Below are positions 35,824 through 47,876 of a stretch of DNA of 64,000 nt, piece after piece. The notes beneath the pieces are model-generated. The model was not told the DNA's origin. It did not search any database and saw only the letters and a program-made list of their open reading frames with translations. This DNA is from Hofstenia miamia (lineage: Eukaryota > Xenacoelomorpha > Acoela): contig SCFE01000103.1 of the NCBI GenBank assembly GCA_004352715.1, positions 1,021,905-1,085,904 on the forward strand, read 5' to 3'. A program made the position numbers and the translations under genes. Within the stretch, counting starts at the first letter, position 1. Each line of letters opens with the position of its first letter.

Positions 35824-35843
35824 AACTTATTACTTTACCTCAG

Positions 35844-35959
35844 ATGAAGATTATTTGTTAAAATACGACTGTTCTCGATATGCTTTAAATCTAATTCTTA
35901 GTAGAGCCCTTCTGGATGCACACGTGCGGGAACCACTACCAAAACAATCGGGAACAGGG
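35844..35959 (+). CDS. candidate internal exon, unidentified gene
   Basis: A 116-bp segment preceded by TTACTTTACCTCAG (pyrimidine-rich acceptor) and followed by GTTAGT (donor). In the frame that begins two bases in, it encodes a non-repetitive peptide containing DYLLKYDCSRYALNLILS and ALLDAHVREPLPKQ, with balanced composition unusual for this AT-rich DNA. The frame stays open past the donor. I do not recognise the protein. It could also be a relic of a decayed coding sequence. No partner exon in a compatible phase was confirmed: the next candidate at 36,951-37,056 would have an in-frame stop if joined directly. Confidence 0.4.
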
Positions 35960-36950
35960 GTTAGTAAAATAAAATATTTAACTAAATATTTTCTGTCATT
36001 TTCTAAGAATATTTACAAACACATAGTATTTTGCCACAACGTAATATTGCTTAAGTGCCTTGACTTCCAAAAAATGTTAAATTAATATCATTTCTTTATA
36101 TTTTTTGCTCGGTTTTCATGTTGCAGAAACTTTTAAACATTGAATTAAGTGCTGAAAATGAGAATTTAAGTAAACAATCAAAGACATCTCGAATAATCAG
36201 AAAAAAATAATTTCCAATTCGATTACAACAGTAATTTCCAATCCACATCGTATCTAATTGGCTCAATAAGAAATTGTCCAACTTAGAAATTGTCAATCAA
36301 ACGATTTGTCAATAACATAGTTTATTAAAAGCAGACATTATTTGAAAGATTTAATAACAAATACATTATTGAAAAATGTGGGAATAGGAGCAGACATGAG
36401 CCATCCCATGTCTTCTCCGCAGGACATTTCCAAAGAAATATTGTTGTTCATACTAACAATCGTAAAACGTTTTCTAAAAAGTTGGAATACTATACCCCGT
36501 TTAAAAAACTAAGCCATGCATAAGAGAAGGAGGTGCTTAAGAAATTTTCATTAGAAAATTAGGATTACTCACCAAGTCTCATTAAGGAAGCTCCCCAACT
36601 TTTTAGTTATGATAAAAAAATTAACAGGGGAAGAGATACCATCGGTCGAAAATGACTGATGAATCGTCTGCGACTAATTCGTATAAGACAATGTAGATTT
36701 GTTATTGAATTAATAGGTTAACAGCTCTCCAGTACTACAAGCAAATTTAAGAGGTAATGAAATTCCCCTAAATATAACCTAAGTGAAATCTTATTACTGC
36801 ATGTTGCCAAACTGCTTCCTATAGCCAACAAAATGAAAATATACATTTATTAATTATATGAATGTAATAGTAGAATAGTAAATCCTGAAAAACTAAAACA
36901 ACATATCTAAGTAATAGTGAACATATAGTAGAAGCTCTTATCAACATCAG

Positions 36951-37056
36951 AATGAGTTTAATAAGTTTGAATAATGCAGAAGCTGCAAATGGAAAACCTC
37001 AATTTTGCAATGGAGTAAATTCGTCGATCCAAATTACAACAAGACATGCAATTAAG
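36951..37056 (+). CDS. candidate internal exon, unidentified gene
   Basis: A 106-bp segment between CATCAG (acceptor-like) and AAG|GTAAGC (strong donor match). One frame encodes MSLISLNNAEAANGKPQF then CNGVNSSIQITTRHAIK without stops. No domain is recognised. Weaker than the exon at 35,844 because the acceptor lacks a long pyrimidine tract. Confidence 0.25.
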
Positions 37057-38018
37057 GTAAGCTTTTATATACATCAACGTATCAATGTTTCCAATTATAG
37101 AAGAAGTTGGTTACAAGGATATATTATAAACAGTGCCGATCAAGGAGATCTTTGTAAATATTGAATGGTCTAAATCTCCTAAACTAATTTAAAAGAAATT
37201 ATAAATTTAAATGAAACACCTTGTTTATAATTAGAAATAGATTAGATCAAAGCAAGCAACTCATTTAAATCAACTTTTCAATTTAGTTGATAAGGAATAG
37301 TGTGCATTAAGTTTTCTGGGTCAGCTTATTAAAGGTGTTGATTTAATTATTTCAAAGCATCGTCTGCGTCAGAAAGCAGACATTTAATAGACAATCTTCC
37401 TTTATAAAGAGCACTCATTTGTCAATTTGTAATTCGGTGAAGGCATCAGTAACATTTATCTTTAAACAATAAGCTTTTAACTTTGTTTATCATCACTTTC
37501 AATGCTAAATTTCAAATGAATATGAAAGCTGTCTGCATTCCTGTGACAAGTGCCCCACTTCTTCTGAACTCGCGCATTTCATTATAAGTGTTAAGTGGAA
37601 CTAATCTACATTAATCATGATTATATTGTTATAAGATTTTGAAATATATTATACAGTGGCATTATCTTGGGAGTTCAAATACATATTCTTAAAAAATTAT
37701 AAAAATTTCACTAAACTGTCCCTATTAGACATCATGAACCATAGAACTGATTATTTTAAGGAGTTCGTTTATGATACATTCATGCTCAAAACTGAATTGT
37801 ATTTTGTGGAATGTTCCATTTTCAAACATGCTGTAAAAAATGTACCTGTGACAAATTCTTTGACTAAAAATGCTATATAAATCAAAATTTCATTACTCTT
37901 AAATTTTGATTTAGCATGTTTCACAACCTTAACCTCATTTCTTTTCGTGGTTGATGATGTGAATCGGATTTCTAAATTAATAATCTGCAGCTGTTAATTA
38001 TGAAACAATAACAACACA
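37057..38018. other. AT-rich DNA, nothing recognised
   Basis: The open frame at 37,656-37,880 (plus) shows no domain. Confidence 0.5.
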
Positions 38019-38063
38019 CTAGAATCTTTCTGTTTTTATATACATGTATATATCAATGTATAT

Positions 38064-38113
<50 letters not shown>

Positions 38114-38203
38114 TGTATATATAGGAGTGTATATATTAGGAGTGTGCGGNNNNNNNNNCTAGAATCTTTCTGTTTTTATATACATGTATATATCAATGTA
38201 TAT

Positions 38204-38244
<41 letters not shown>

Positions 38245-38275
38245 ATATATAGGAGTGTATATATTAGGAGTGTGC
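38019..38275. repeat. gap-flanking duplication (38,019-38,149 and 38,159-38,275)
   Basis: The same ~120-130 bp, from CTAGAATCTTTCTG through a (TA)n run to TAGGAGTGTGCGG, appears on both sides of a 9-N gap (38,150-38,158). The copies differ mainly in (TA)n length. Likely one locus represented twice. Confidence 0.85.
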
Positions 38276-38386
38276 GGATACTGACTTACTTGAAGGTACT
38301 CGTGTTTACCCGCCCGTACCCGCCGGTACATACGATTGCGGATACAATTATTACGGGTACGGGCTGGAATGAGTAAAAATACTGGA

Positions 38387-38811
38387 GCTTGTTCATGAGT
38401 CGAAAGTCCCATCTCGCTTCTTGCATACTAATGCAGATTCTTAAGTGCTGCATAAATGCAACAAACATTGAATTAAATAATATATAGTAATGCAGATTAG
38501 GGGAAATTTTTAGTTAGTGTACACCTTCGGTTTGCTTGAGTTGTTTTGGTAGACCTTTCNNNNNNNNNNNNNNNNNNNGCTTGTTCATGAGTCGAAAGTC
38601 TCATCTCGCTTCTTGCATACTAATGCAGATTCTTAAGTGCTGCATAAATGCAACAAACATTGAATTAAATAATATAAATGCAACAAACATTGAATTAAAT
38701 AATATAAATGCAACAAACATTGAATTAAATAATATATAGTAATGCAGATTAGGGGAAATTTTTAGTTATTGTACACCTTCGGTTTGCTTGAGTTGTTTTG
38801 GTAGACCTTTC
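38387..38811. repeat. gap-flanking duplication with a 30-bp minisatellite
   Basis: The segment from GCTTGTTCATGAGTCGAAAG to GTAGACCTTTC occurs at 38,387-38,559 and again at 38,579-38,811, separated by 19 Ns. The second copy carries three tandem 30-bp units (ATAAATGCAACAAACATTGA + ATTAAATAAT; 38,644-38,733), the first only one. Looks like two alleles placed in series. Confidence 0.85.
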
Positions 38812-39027
38812 TCGCTAATAATTAATTGATGATCGTGATTACTTAATGATGTACGTGGTATTTAAATAAATTTCTTAGTGATGATTGCAATAACATGCCA
38901 CTGCATTCTCGCTAATCAAAATGTGTCTGAACTAGCAGCTAGAAGTGCAAGCAACACAATTACTAGGAAGCGGCTTTGTTTGTTACCTTCTCATGTTAAT
39001 GAAAATTTGGTTAGTGTTGGCTATTGG

Positions 39028-39821
39028 CAAGGGTGAACAGGGGTTAAGATTTTCATACGCAAAACAGTCCAGACCGCAAAATCTGTACCCCACCCCAACC
39101 ACACCCGCATAATTTTGAAAAAGCTGTATTCAAACCATAAAAAAAACACTTAAAAAAGTATTTTTCCCAATAGCAAAGTATTTTATACTACAAAATACCT
39201 CATCTTACAGCTTAGATGCTGTGATGGTTTATTACAATATATATATTAACTTTATGTCCGTGCATGATATAGCAGACATAGACTCCTTTGTACGTGTAAG
39301 ACATGATGACCTCTGAAATATAATTTTAAATGTTCTTTAAGGAATTCAATTTGCATTACAATTATTGTGCGCTTCTAAAAGTGGACAAGGACCAACGCTT
39401 TTTAAATATAGGACGACATTAAAAAACGGAATATTACGCAATAGTGTCCACAAATGAGCCCAAAACCAGTAAATTCTATATAATTTCTAAGAAATGTGTT
39501 GAAAAATACAACTCAATTTAAAGCTTTTCAATTTCGGTGTGTAGATTTTACTAGAGGTTTTTAACATACGCAGCTTTACTTTATCAAATCAAAATTTTTT
39601 GTGCAAAGGATTAAAAAAGCCGGATTGACATTAATGTTAGTTCCTTACCATCTCTCTAGGCTGTCTCACACTAATGTATTGATGAAAAATCATACTCGCA
39701 AATTTACCCGCACTTTTTAAAATATTTGCCCAACCCACATCCACACACAAAAAATTTTAAATAGCTGTGTCTAATCGGCAACCCAACCAGCGTGGGTATA
39801 CCCAACTCACGTCCACCCTTG
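39028..39821. mobile_element. nested inverted-repeat element, ~0.8 kb
   Basis: The left end CAAGGGTGAACAGGGGTT and the right end (reverse complement CAAGGGTGGACGTGAGTT) match at 14 of 18 positions. CAACC.ACA.CC.CA followed by an A/T stretch and AGCTGT is found near both ends in direct orientation (about 39,095-39,127 and 39,731-39,767). No clear target duplication and no coding sequence. It lies inside the hAT-like element at 38,265-40,115. Confidence 0.5.
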
Positions 39822-42800
39822 CTTACCATATCATTAATTTTTACAGATTCACTGAACAAAACTGAAACATTTTTATTTAATGTGCCTAAAACCTTCAAGA
39901 GGTCATGGGGGTTACAAAAATATATAATGTTGGTAACTAGGTCTAAAAACTTCTGAGTTATAAGCGGACAAACACACACATTTTGCCCTATATATAATAG
40001 ATTGAAAACAATAGCTTTGATCAGCATTGCCTACTATGTGTACATATATCGCGGGTACGATAAAGTTAACCGCGGGTGAATAGCGGTGATAAATTATGCT
40101 ACCTGCACATTCCTAATATATATACGTGTAAAGAACAACTCTAAACAGGACGTGCATAGCCCATTTTCAGACTTTGCTAGCGAAGGACACTGAAATTTTA
40201 TGAATTTAACTAAGATTAGTGTTTCTTTTGAATTTATTTGTTAAATCCAGCCAATTGATTCTAAAGCTAATATAAATTAAGAGTAAGGTAATTATTTTCT
40301 GTTATTTAGTGAAATTCATTAAACTGTTGCAATAGAAATGAAATATAAAATCAAATAAGACGAGCCTTCTTAACACTGATATCCGGTGGGCAATCATCTG
40401 CTGCTAGGCGATGAATCCCACTTAAATTTACATTTGCAATATGAAGGAGAAGCGCGCGGGAAGTTGGGAGACTTAACGAATTTGCAAAGAAATAAAATAG
40501 CTTTTGCAGTCACTTGAAGCAAAAGACTAAGCTGGATTGACATTTCATGATTTGAACAGCCAAAGGTACTAATAGAAATGTAGCTTCACGTGGAATTGTG
40601 AGTTTGCCACGTGAAACAATGTTAATGAATTGACTGTAATTTGTAGGCAATAGTAGTATTTCCTCTGATTCCTCAAATTCGCTTTGATTTTTTTACTCTA
40701 GCCAGCCAGCAATATATGCACAAGCATGCAGTTCAAATGACGACAATGTGATTGATATAGCTTTATCAAATAACAAACATCACTCTGTCGGCTCCACACT
40801 GCAATGATGTGAAGGAAGTGAAGTACCTAATTTAACTTACTGCAGAAAGGATGCACTAAACTGCAATAGCTTTCTTCTGCATGCTGACTCCACATCACGG
40901 CTAGTCATATAGATATTTTCTCCTGTTACTTGTCGATATGTTGATCACTCGCTTTCAATTTTGTCACTGACGCATGCAAACATAAGTGTAATTCTGAGAA
41001 AAAAGTAATCTACGGACATCAATTTGTCATAGCGTGATCTGCCATACTGATGGCTTTGTGTCATATTCCAGGCTGCAAATACGTGCTTTACCATGACCAG
41101 AATCAGCGCAATTAATCAAAGGCACAAATTTGCAAAGTGAAATGCTGTCTTCAGTTTGAATTGCAAGAAATTTGTTATAAATCGTAAATCTTCATCTTTT
41201 GTTATCCACGTTTACGTTGACCACCACGCTAGAACTTCATCTATAAACAAATCCAATTATCTTGAATGCCGCAACCACTTTTTCATTAAAAATTTTGAGA
41301 ACATGAGCTGCGTTCTGTAGTTGGAGAATGCGTAGGTAAACTGCAGAATAAGCAATTAATGTAGTTTTAACAACATTATTGCGTTCCTTTTTCATAAAGA
41401 TCGCGAACATGTTTGAAATCGCCTAAAGATTTTCCAAATGTCAGGTGGCTTCAGTTAGCCAGTTATTCCTGATGCATTTCACAATATGCAGTGTATCGTA
41501 TAGCAAAACCCACTTTCGGTTTCGGTTGCTATCAATTGGATGTGTTGCTACCCAAGGCGCTTTGGTATCATTCAAATGAAACTGTTTCCAATATTGTTGA
41601 TTGACCTTGTGATTGTAAAATATAGAACCAATTACTGTTCCTCCTGCTTCTTCCACTTTGGTAACACATTTAACCACAACATTGAATTGAAATTAGGCAT
41701 TAAGTCGATATACGGGTAAAATGCTCAGCATTAATGATCATTAATGATGCAAACATTTGATCATTACACAAAGTATCGATATTGCTTTCTCTTCTTCATT
41801 GTTATGCGAGAGTCCACTTAAATATCCATCGGAAAAGAGTCTTCGAGGTTGTATCTTAACTTCATCAATAAGCAAAAAAACAGCATGATTGTTTCTCTCT
41901 GAGATTATTAAACATGTGAGGAAGCATTGGGTCGACATCAGTTGATAAAGTATTCATTTGGATTTTCCGTTTACTGGGTAGACGAAGATTTTCCCTTAAG
42001 ATGATGTAGGAACATTTGGGATACATCTCAATTGCAGTACAATAATCTAGCATAGTATATTTATCTCCTCCATTCAACTCCAACTGCCGTTTTATGAAGA
42101 TCAATCTTGTTTTAACTTTGCCATTATAGCAATGCCTTGTTATATTCTCGAGAGCTTCTGCCATCTTAAATAAATTGTGCTCGTAGGGAATGTCAAACAA
42201 CACTGCATAGTGAACACATTCAAAAACTAAGAAAAAGAATATAAGCCATTATTAAGATGAAGAATAGCACTGCAGGTAATCTTCATGCCCTTTTTTCGAA
42301 AGTTAATAATTAATCCACATGTCAGAGTGGTTTCATTTATCAATTAACAACAAAAAGAACTTCTTCCAATGTATCTGAGAGAAATACGCAGTGTAGGCGT
42401 TCAGAGGAACGCCTGAAAAAGACATTGGTCTATTTCTTTCGTAGATCACTTTCAGGATTTAATTGGTCAAATGATGGGATACGATAGTTTGAAAGAAAAT
42501 GATGCATTTGTGCATCAGGAGCATTAGTTGAATGAGGTTTGCTCTTTGGAGATGGTAGGCAAGATTTGGGCACATCGAATAATGATGGTGGTACTGTCAG
42601 TCTAAATTAATAACAATAATAATAATTATTATTATAACAATAATAATAGTAATAATATTTTATTAATATTTATCTTGCACATTTTTACAAATTGTATTCA
42701 AACGAGGTTTAAATTACCTCTGAAGTTCTCAGCATTTTTTTGTATTTAGACCAGTTTTAATACAAATGATTACAAGATCTCAAGATTCCATTGCAATGAA

Positions 42801-42837
42801 TTACAAAGCAACAAATAAAAACCATATTTTTTACCAT

Positions 42838-42931
42838 ATGAAGTCTTAATTCTTCAAATGTTTATTAGTCCAAATGAGTAAGTGAAATGTTTTGGAGACA
42901 TAAAAATGAAATTTAAGTAAGTTACATACAT

Positions 42932-42984
<53 letters not shown>

Positions 42985-43130
42985 TATATAGGAGTGTATA
43001 TATTNNNNNNNNNNNNNNNNNNNNNNNNNNATGAAGTCTTAATTCTTGAAATGTTTATTAGTCCAAATGAGTAAGTAAAATGTTTTGGAGACATAAAAAT
43101 CAAATTTAAGTAAGTTACATACATTGCACA
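42838..43130. repeat. gap-flanking duplication around 26 N
   Basis: ATGAAGTCTTAATTCTT and the following ~95 bp occur at 42,838 onward and again at 43,031-43,130, with three single-base differences, around Ns at 43,005-43,030. The TA tract before the gap ends with GGAGTGTATATATT, as in the segment at 38,120-38,137. Confidence 0.8.
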
Positions 43131-43137
43131 ATTATAA

Positions 43138-43171
<34 letters not shown>
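42938..43171. repeat. (TA)n tracts
   Basis: TA runs at about 42,938-42,981 and 43,138-43,171, either side of the gap. Confidence 0.9.
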
Positions 43172-43728
43172 TAATATTACGTAACTTGAAAAACCTCCGG
43201 GTACAACAGTATATACAGTTTCAGGTGGCCAGTATCTTTCACAAACAAACAAAAATGTGTGATCTTCAACTTTTTAAACTGTTCTAGGTGGTATAGCATT
43301 AATCCATGACTGGCGTTCGAGTTCGTTTTTTGGCAGCTTGAAAACACCTTAGGCATTGTCCTTGTTGTAATTGCCGTTGCAATTCACCACGCTACACTTG
43401 TTATGCATTTCTTAAAAAATTGAACAAGCAATGTGCAATTAATGATTATAAATGTGATTAAAAAGTAAAGACTGCTAAATTTTTAAAGCGTAATGTGCAG
43501 AAGGGCGTGCAGGATTTTGCCGCAAGTTCTTGCAAATTGCAAAAACAAATGTAAATTTCTGACAATTGATTTATTTATACATTTTGTAGTGGTTAATACA
43601 TTCAGTGTTCTACAATTGCATTTCAGGCTGATGTCCAGAGAAAAATAAATTGCAAGAGAAAGAAAATAATGGCCTTCACTTGCAATGTCTGAAAACTGAC
43701 TATGCACGTCCTGTATGAAGTTGCCTTG

Positions 43729-43888
43729 ATATATATATATATATGTATATATANNNNNNNNNNNNNNNNNNNNNNNNNNNNNNNNNNNNNNNNNNNNNNN
43801 NNNNNNNNNNNNNNNNNNNNNNNNNNNNNNNNNNNNNNNNNNNNNNNNNNNNNNNNNNNNNNNNNNNNNNNNNNNNNNNTATATATAT
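43729..43888. repeat. (TA)n microsatellite containing a 126-N gap
   Basis: TA repeats on both sides of Ns at 43,754-43,879, abutting the right end of the P-like transposon. Confidence 0.95.
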
Positions 43889-44882
43889 GAATACCCATTA
43901 TTATCTTTGCTTATAGTAAATAAATACTTTCAATAAATTGTTAATGTAATAATGCTCCAATTTACTAAAACGATCATTAAAGAAAAATATATATATGATA
44001 TGCATACCAAATATTTATGACAATAATTTAGTACAATATATATATATCATATTGGGTTACATCAGTAGATTTCTAGCGGGACAATTGTTTAAATTTGTTA
44101 TGAGACCCATCTGCTAACATAGCTTATGTAATTTTCAAAGATTTGTATTTAAAGTGGTTGATAAAAATGTATTAAACGACTCATGCATTAAATGCAAGTC
44201 ATGATTTGGTCGAGAAACATATATATTGGACACTTAGTCTACATTTAAGCGGGATACATGTATTTTATTCAAATTTTCAAATTTGTGTGCCATAAAAATA
44301 TCCGATAAAGTGATATCTTAGTCTGTGACATCATTACAACAAAAATGGGTTCTATGCTGCATTCATTTCCAAGTCGTTTTAGTAATTATGTACAAAAAGT
44401 TTTAAAAAATTTTCCTTGAATGAAAAACGTAAAAAATTAATTCATTATCAAAACCATACTGAATTCACTAGAACTTTCAATTTAAGAAACCCAAAATAAT
44501 ACAAAATTGATCTAACAACATGGATATTGTCAAACTTGATTCATGATGCTTCAAACCTGACTTGACTTGATTAATCTGATATGCCACATCTAAAAATTTT
44601 GAATTGATCCAATGCTATTAAAAATTAGCATATTACCAATTTTCAAAAAAATATAACATACATGTTTATAGTGCTCGGCGGTTTCAAAAAATGAGTTTAG
44701 TTTTCGATTTTTTACACGTCAAAAAGTCAATTAAAATATTATACCCTGAAGGTTACTTATATTGAGAGTAAATAGTGCATTTTAGAGAAAAATAATAAAA
44801 CAATCAATGCAAAATTATCTTCATACCAAATTGCCATGTTTTCATCTCAAAAAATATTAGTTTTTTTTTAAAAACAAATTTC

Positions 44883-44917
<35 letters not shown>

Positions 44918-47876
44918 NNNNNNNNNNNNNNNNNNNNNNNNNNNNNNNNNNNNNNNNNNNNNNNNNNNNNNNNNNNNNNNNNNNNNNNNNTATATATATA
45001 TATATATATATTATATCCATAAGGGTGAAAATATTATTATTTCAAAATAATTGGCAGTAATATGCAAAATAAAAATATCTATTGGTTTCAGCTAACTTAT
45101 ATATTTTGCATTTTTTTGAAATAAAAAAACAAAATTCTCTAAAAAAATTCACAGCCACAATCCTATGAAAATGCGGTTAATTCTATTTCCTATTTTCTTG
45201 AGATTTTAACTGAGTGATTTCGAACGTCACTGTGTTTCTATTAACACGCTTCCTTTATTATTCAGCATTCTTACTGATAACTCAATGCCGACCATTGTTT
45301 AGCTAACTTATCTATTTCGTAATTTGAATGAAAATTTTGTTCAAAAACAGTGCTTGCCTAAGAATTAATTAACCTAGCTATCCTATTAAATTATTTTTTC
45401 ACAAGAAAATTAGTTTTTTACTAAGGAACTATACTCACAGATATACGACCAAGGTGAAAGTATTTAGACAATACATTCATTACACAGAATTATATAATTG
45501 AATTTCCAATTGATTTATGTTTTTTTTTCAAATTTCGTGTCCTGAACAGTGTTTAATTTAGTATTATTGATATAATTAAGGGTAATACAGGTCGAAAACA
45601 TTTCCCAGTAAATTTTTGACTGCTAATAATATTTTCCTTAAATATCTAAATTTCCAATTCATTCCACTAAATAGAAAGAAATAAACAAGAGGTCTTCAAA
45701 AGTTTTTAGAATCGACGTCATCCTGAATGATCGGTCACATATTATCTTTATTGATTAGGGATGTTTGCTAAAGCTCAGGCAAAGACTTTAACCATTCAGG
45801 CAAAGACTTTAACCATTTATTAATGAAACCGCAAAATACTATATATTTGAGCCAGTGCATTCAAAATTGTTCAAAATTCTATATGAAATAATTTGGGAAT
45901 AAATACAGCTATTTTATTTAAGGCCCAGTGTAGATTTATAGCTTAAATGAGCTTTAAACTTGACATTAGAAAAGTATTAAATATTATTTAACATAGCAGG
46001 CGCATGGAAGTGTGATGAAACACAATTTACTTATTGAACAATCAGAATATTTAAATAGGACGATGTATTTCGATAGACGTTCCATAAGTTCAGTGTAGTA
46101 TAAAAGATTTTGAAACTATAGAAATATATGGATTGTTGAAGTTAGTCTTAGAAAGCAGTCCTAATTTGCAATGACATCACTGCTAGCATGATTAAAAATG
46201 AGGAAAGATTTTCAGAGAAAATATAATCAAGTGGTAGTATTTGCTATTGCAGTTGATCAAGAGTAAATTACTCTGAGTAATGATGTAATCTTGATAAATG
46301 TCTATTGCGTTTATATAACCCAGAAGTACTAGTTGCACATCACTGTTAAGATGAAATGTCATTTATTATGTTCTGCAAAGCTGTCAGCCGGTGCTGTTTC
46401 AGTAGCATGATAAAAACATTTAATTTATGTGCATCGATCATTTAGGTGCTTGAGCATGCTTCCATAAATACTCATTTAAAAATGCTTTGTAAAATCAAAA
46501 GGCATTCCTTAGCAATATTGATACAGTTAAATAGCCTTTATTAAGTATAACTTGAGCACTTTTATGTGTCCGATGTTTCAATCATAGAGGAAAGTAAAAG
46601 AACATATTCAATTCTTACTTGTTCAATTCAAGCTCAAAAGGATACCACTTCTTTCTTGTGGTAGCAATTTTTCAGGCGTTTTTGTCTCTGTACCTCACAT
46701 TAATTTAAATTTAATTTTCATAAACATTGGAAATGCTTCTTTTAATACATTTTAATGTCATTTGCATCAAAGCATTTGAGTGCCACCAATCTGAAATACT
46801 GACTGTCTTTAGTGAAAAAATTGCTTCCTGTAGCCACAAAATTAGAAAAATCAGCTTTGAAAAGTAACATTAGAGGATAGTTAGAAAGGCCGATACTTTG
46901 TTTAAGGCCAAAGCTACATTATCGCTGACCTTTCATTTGGAGAACCCAGACCCATATTTTGGATTTTTAATGCTAAACTCATGTCTTTTACCATATCCCA
47001 CGCAATTCGCGTTGTAGAAAATTTAGTCTCCTCCTCTTACGCCATAATATAAACAAATACTTTTAATTCACTAATAGTTTTCATATAATGAATTAAAGTC
47101 AATGGCAATTTTAGTGGCAATTAAGTTTAATTCTAAAAGTATCAATTATATATATCATTTCAAAATTACTTTTTGCAGTATTATTTTTTATCAGTATGAA
47201 ATCCCATTTGCAAGTTGTGTTAGAGACAAAAATTAATTATTTATTTCGGAACTAACTAAATTGTACACACGGAATGTTCTCCGGTCTCTTGAGAATTGTT
47301 ACCTTTCTGAAATATAATTAGCTTCGAGTGAATTCAAAATGCTATTGGCGATGTTGTAGATGATTGTCATGTGCTTTTAAATATAGAAAAATTATAGGAA
47401 AACAATGTAAATTTTGATGCCAACACACTAACATTTCCCTTTGAAATAACCACTTAAATTTTTGTATTCTAAGAACATTGAAATGGTCCTAGTATTGAAT
47501 CCAAATTCCAAATTGATAAGAGAAGCCCCTACTAGTCATATTTACTAGAAAGTTGTCGTGCAAAACTTTGTAACAGAAACAAATCATTGATGTGCTTATG
47601 ATGAAGAATCGATGAAGGGTTATATTTAATTGATTTCTTGCTATATAAGATATCACAAATCTAAAAATTTATTAGAATAATAATTAATAATTTTCCTTTA
47701 TTGAATTTGTTGCCGAAGTATAGATATATACGTAAGTATTCCTGTATTTCTCTATATTGATTATTTAAATGATTTATGTCCAAATAATTCTTTGTATACT
47801 TAGCACACATACTGGAACAGTGATTTACTTTATGAGGTTATCTTACCATAAATATAGCTACGTCTTTTTACCTCAT
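43889..47876. other. AT-rich DNA with a gapped (TA)n
   Basis: About 4 kb without any supported gene. (TA)n flanks Ns at 44,918-44,990. A 20-bp tandem duplication (CAGGCAAAGACTTTAACCAT) occurs at about 45,777-45,818. Confidence 0.55.

Larger units (their letters stand above)
38265..40115. mobile_element. hAT-like non-autonomous element, ~1.85 kb
   Basis: The left end TAGGAGTGTGCGGATAC and the right end (reverse complement TAGGAATGTGCAGGTAG) match at 13 of 17 positions and follow the hAT end pattern, related to the element at 10,325. Subterminal CGGGTAC/GTACCCGC motifs occur at both ends. Flanks GTATATAT and ATATATAT agree at 7 of 8 positions. No transposase is recognised. A second inverted-repeat unit (39,028-39,821) and an N gap with duplicated flanks lie inside. 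Confidence 0.6.
40351..43408 (-). pseudogene. P-element/THAP9-like transposase, decayed
   Basis: A DDE-type (RNase H fold) transposase related to Drosophila P and vertebrate THAP9. Domains from the N-terminus: a THAP zinc finger at 43,408-43,180 (CSVVNCNGNYNKDNA, then FKLPKNELERQSWINAIP, then FVCERYWPP; C2-CH layout with His changed to Tyr and two stops); a linker at about 42,600-42,410 (SYRIPSFDQLNPESDLRKK-like); a helical segment at 42,203-41,900 (LENITRHCYNGKVKTRLIF, LRLPSKRKIQ); the catalytic-core start VFLLIDEVKIQPRR (about 41,885-41,845); EEAGGTVIGSIFYNHKVNQQ and WVATHPIDSNRNRK, LLYDTLHIVKCIRNNW (41,655-41,455); FNEKVVAAFKIIGF (near 41,270); and the C-terminus AYIAGWLE then NIVSRGKLTIPREATF (40,725-40,590), stop near 40,351. 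Several frameshifts and stops; a microsatellite at 42,938-43,171 may occupy an intron. Confidence 0.75.
40130..43728 (-). mobile_element. P-element/THAP9-like DNA transposon with terminal inverted repeats
   Basis: About 3.6 kb including 26 Ns. Ends: on the left AACTCTAAACAGGACGTGCA then TAG, on the right its reverse complement at 43,681-43,720, continuing inwards with TTTTCAGAC.TTGC.AG.GAAGG at both ends (about 55 bp of imperfect inverted repeat, outermost bases CAAGG on the right). The interior carries THAP, RNase H-like and C-terminal domains of one transposase on the minus strand. Outside lie AT tracts; no convincing 8-bp duplication. The right-hand end of the hAT-like element is only 14 bp away. 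Confidence 0.75.

Noticed and set aside
36423-36462. Possible micro-exon after TCTTCTCCGCAG
   Set aside because: Only about 40 bp, ends at a weak donor, and an equally plausible coding stretch runs on the opposite strand.
39704-40027. 107-codon minus-strand open frame
   Set aside because: Lies within the non-coding part of the hAT-like element, with no recognisable motif or start context.
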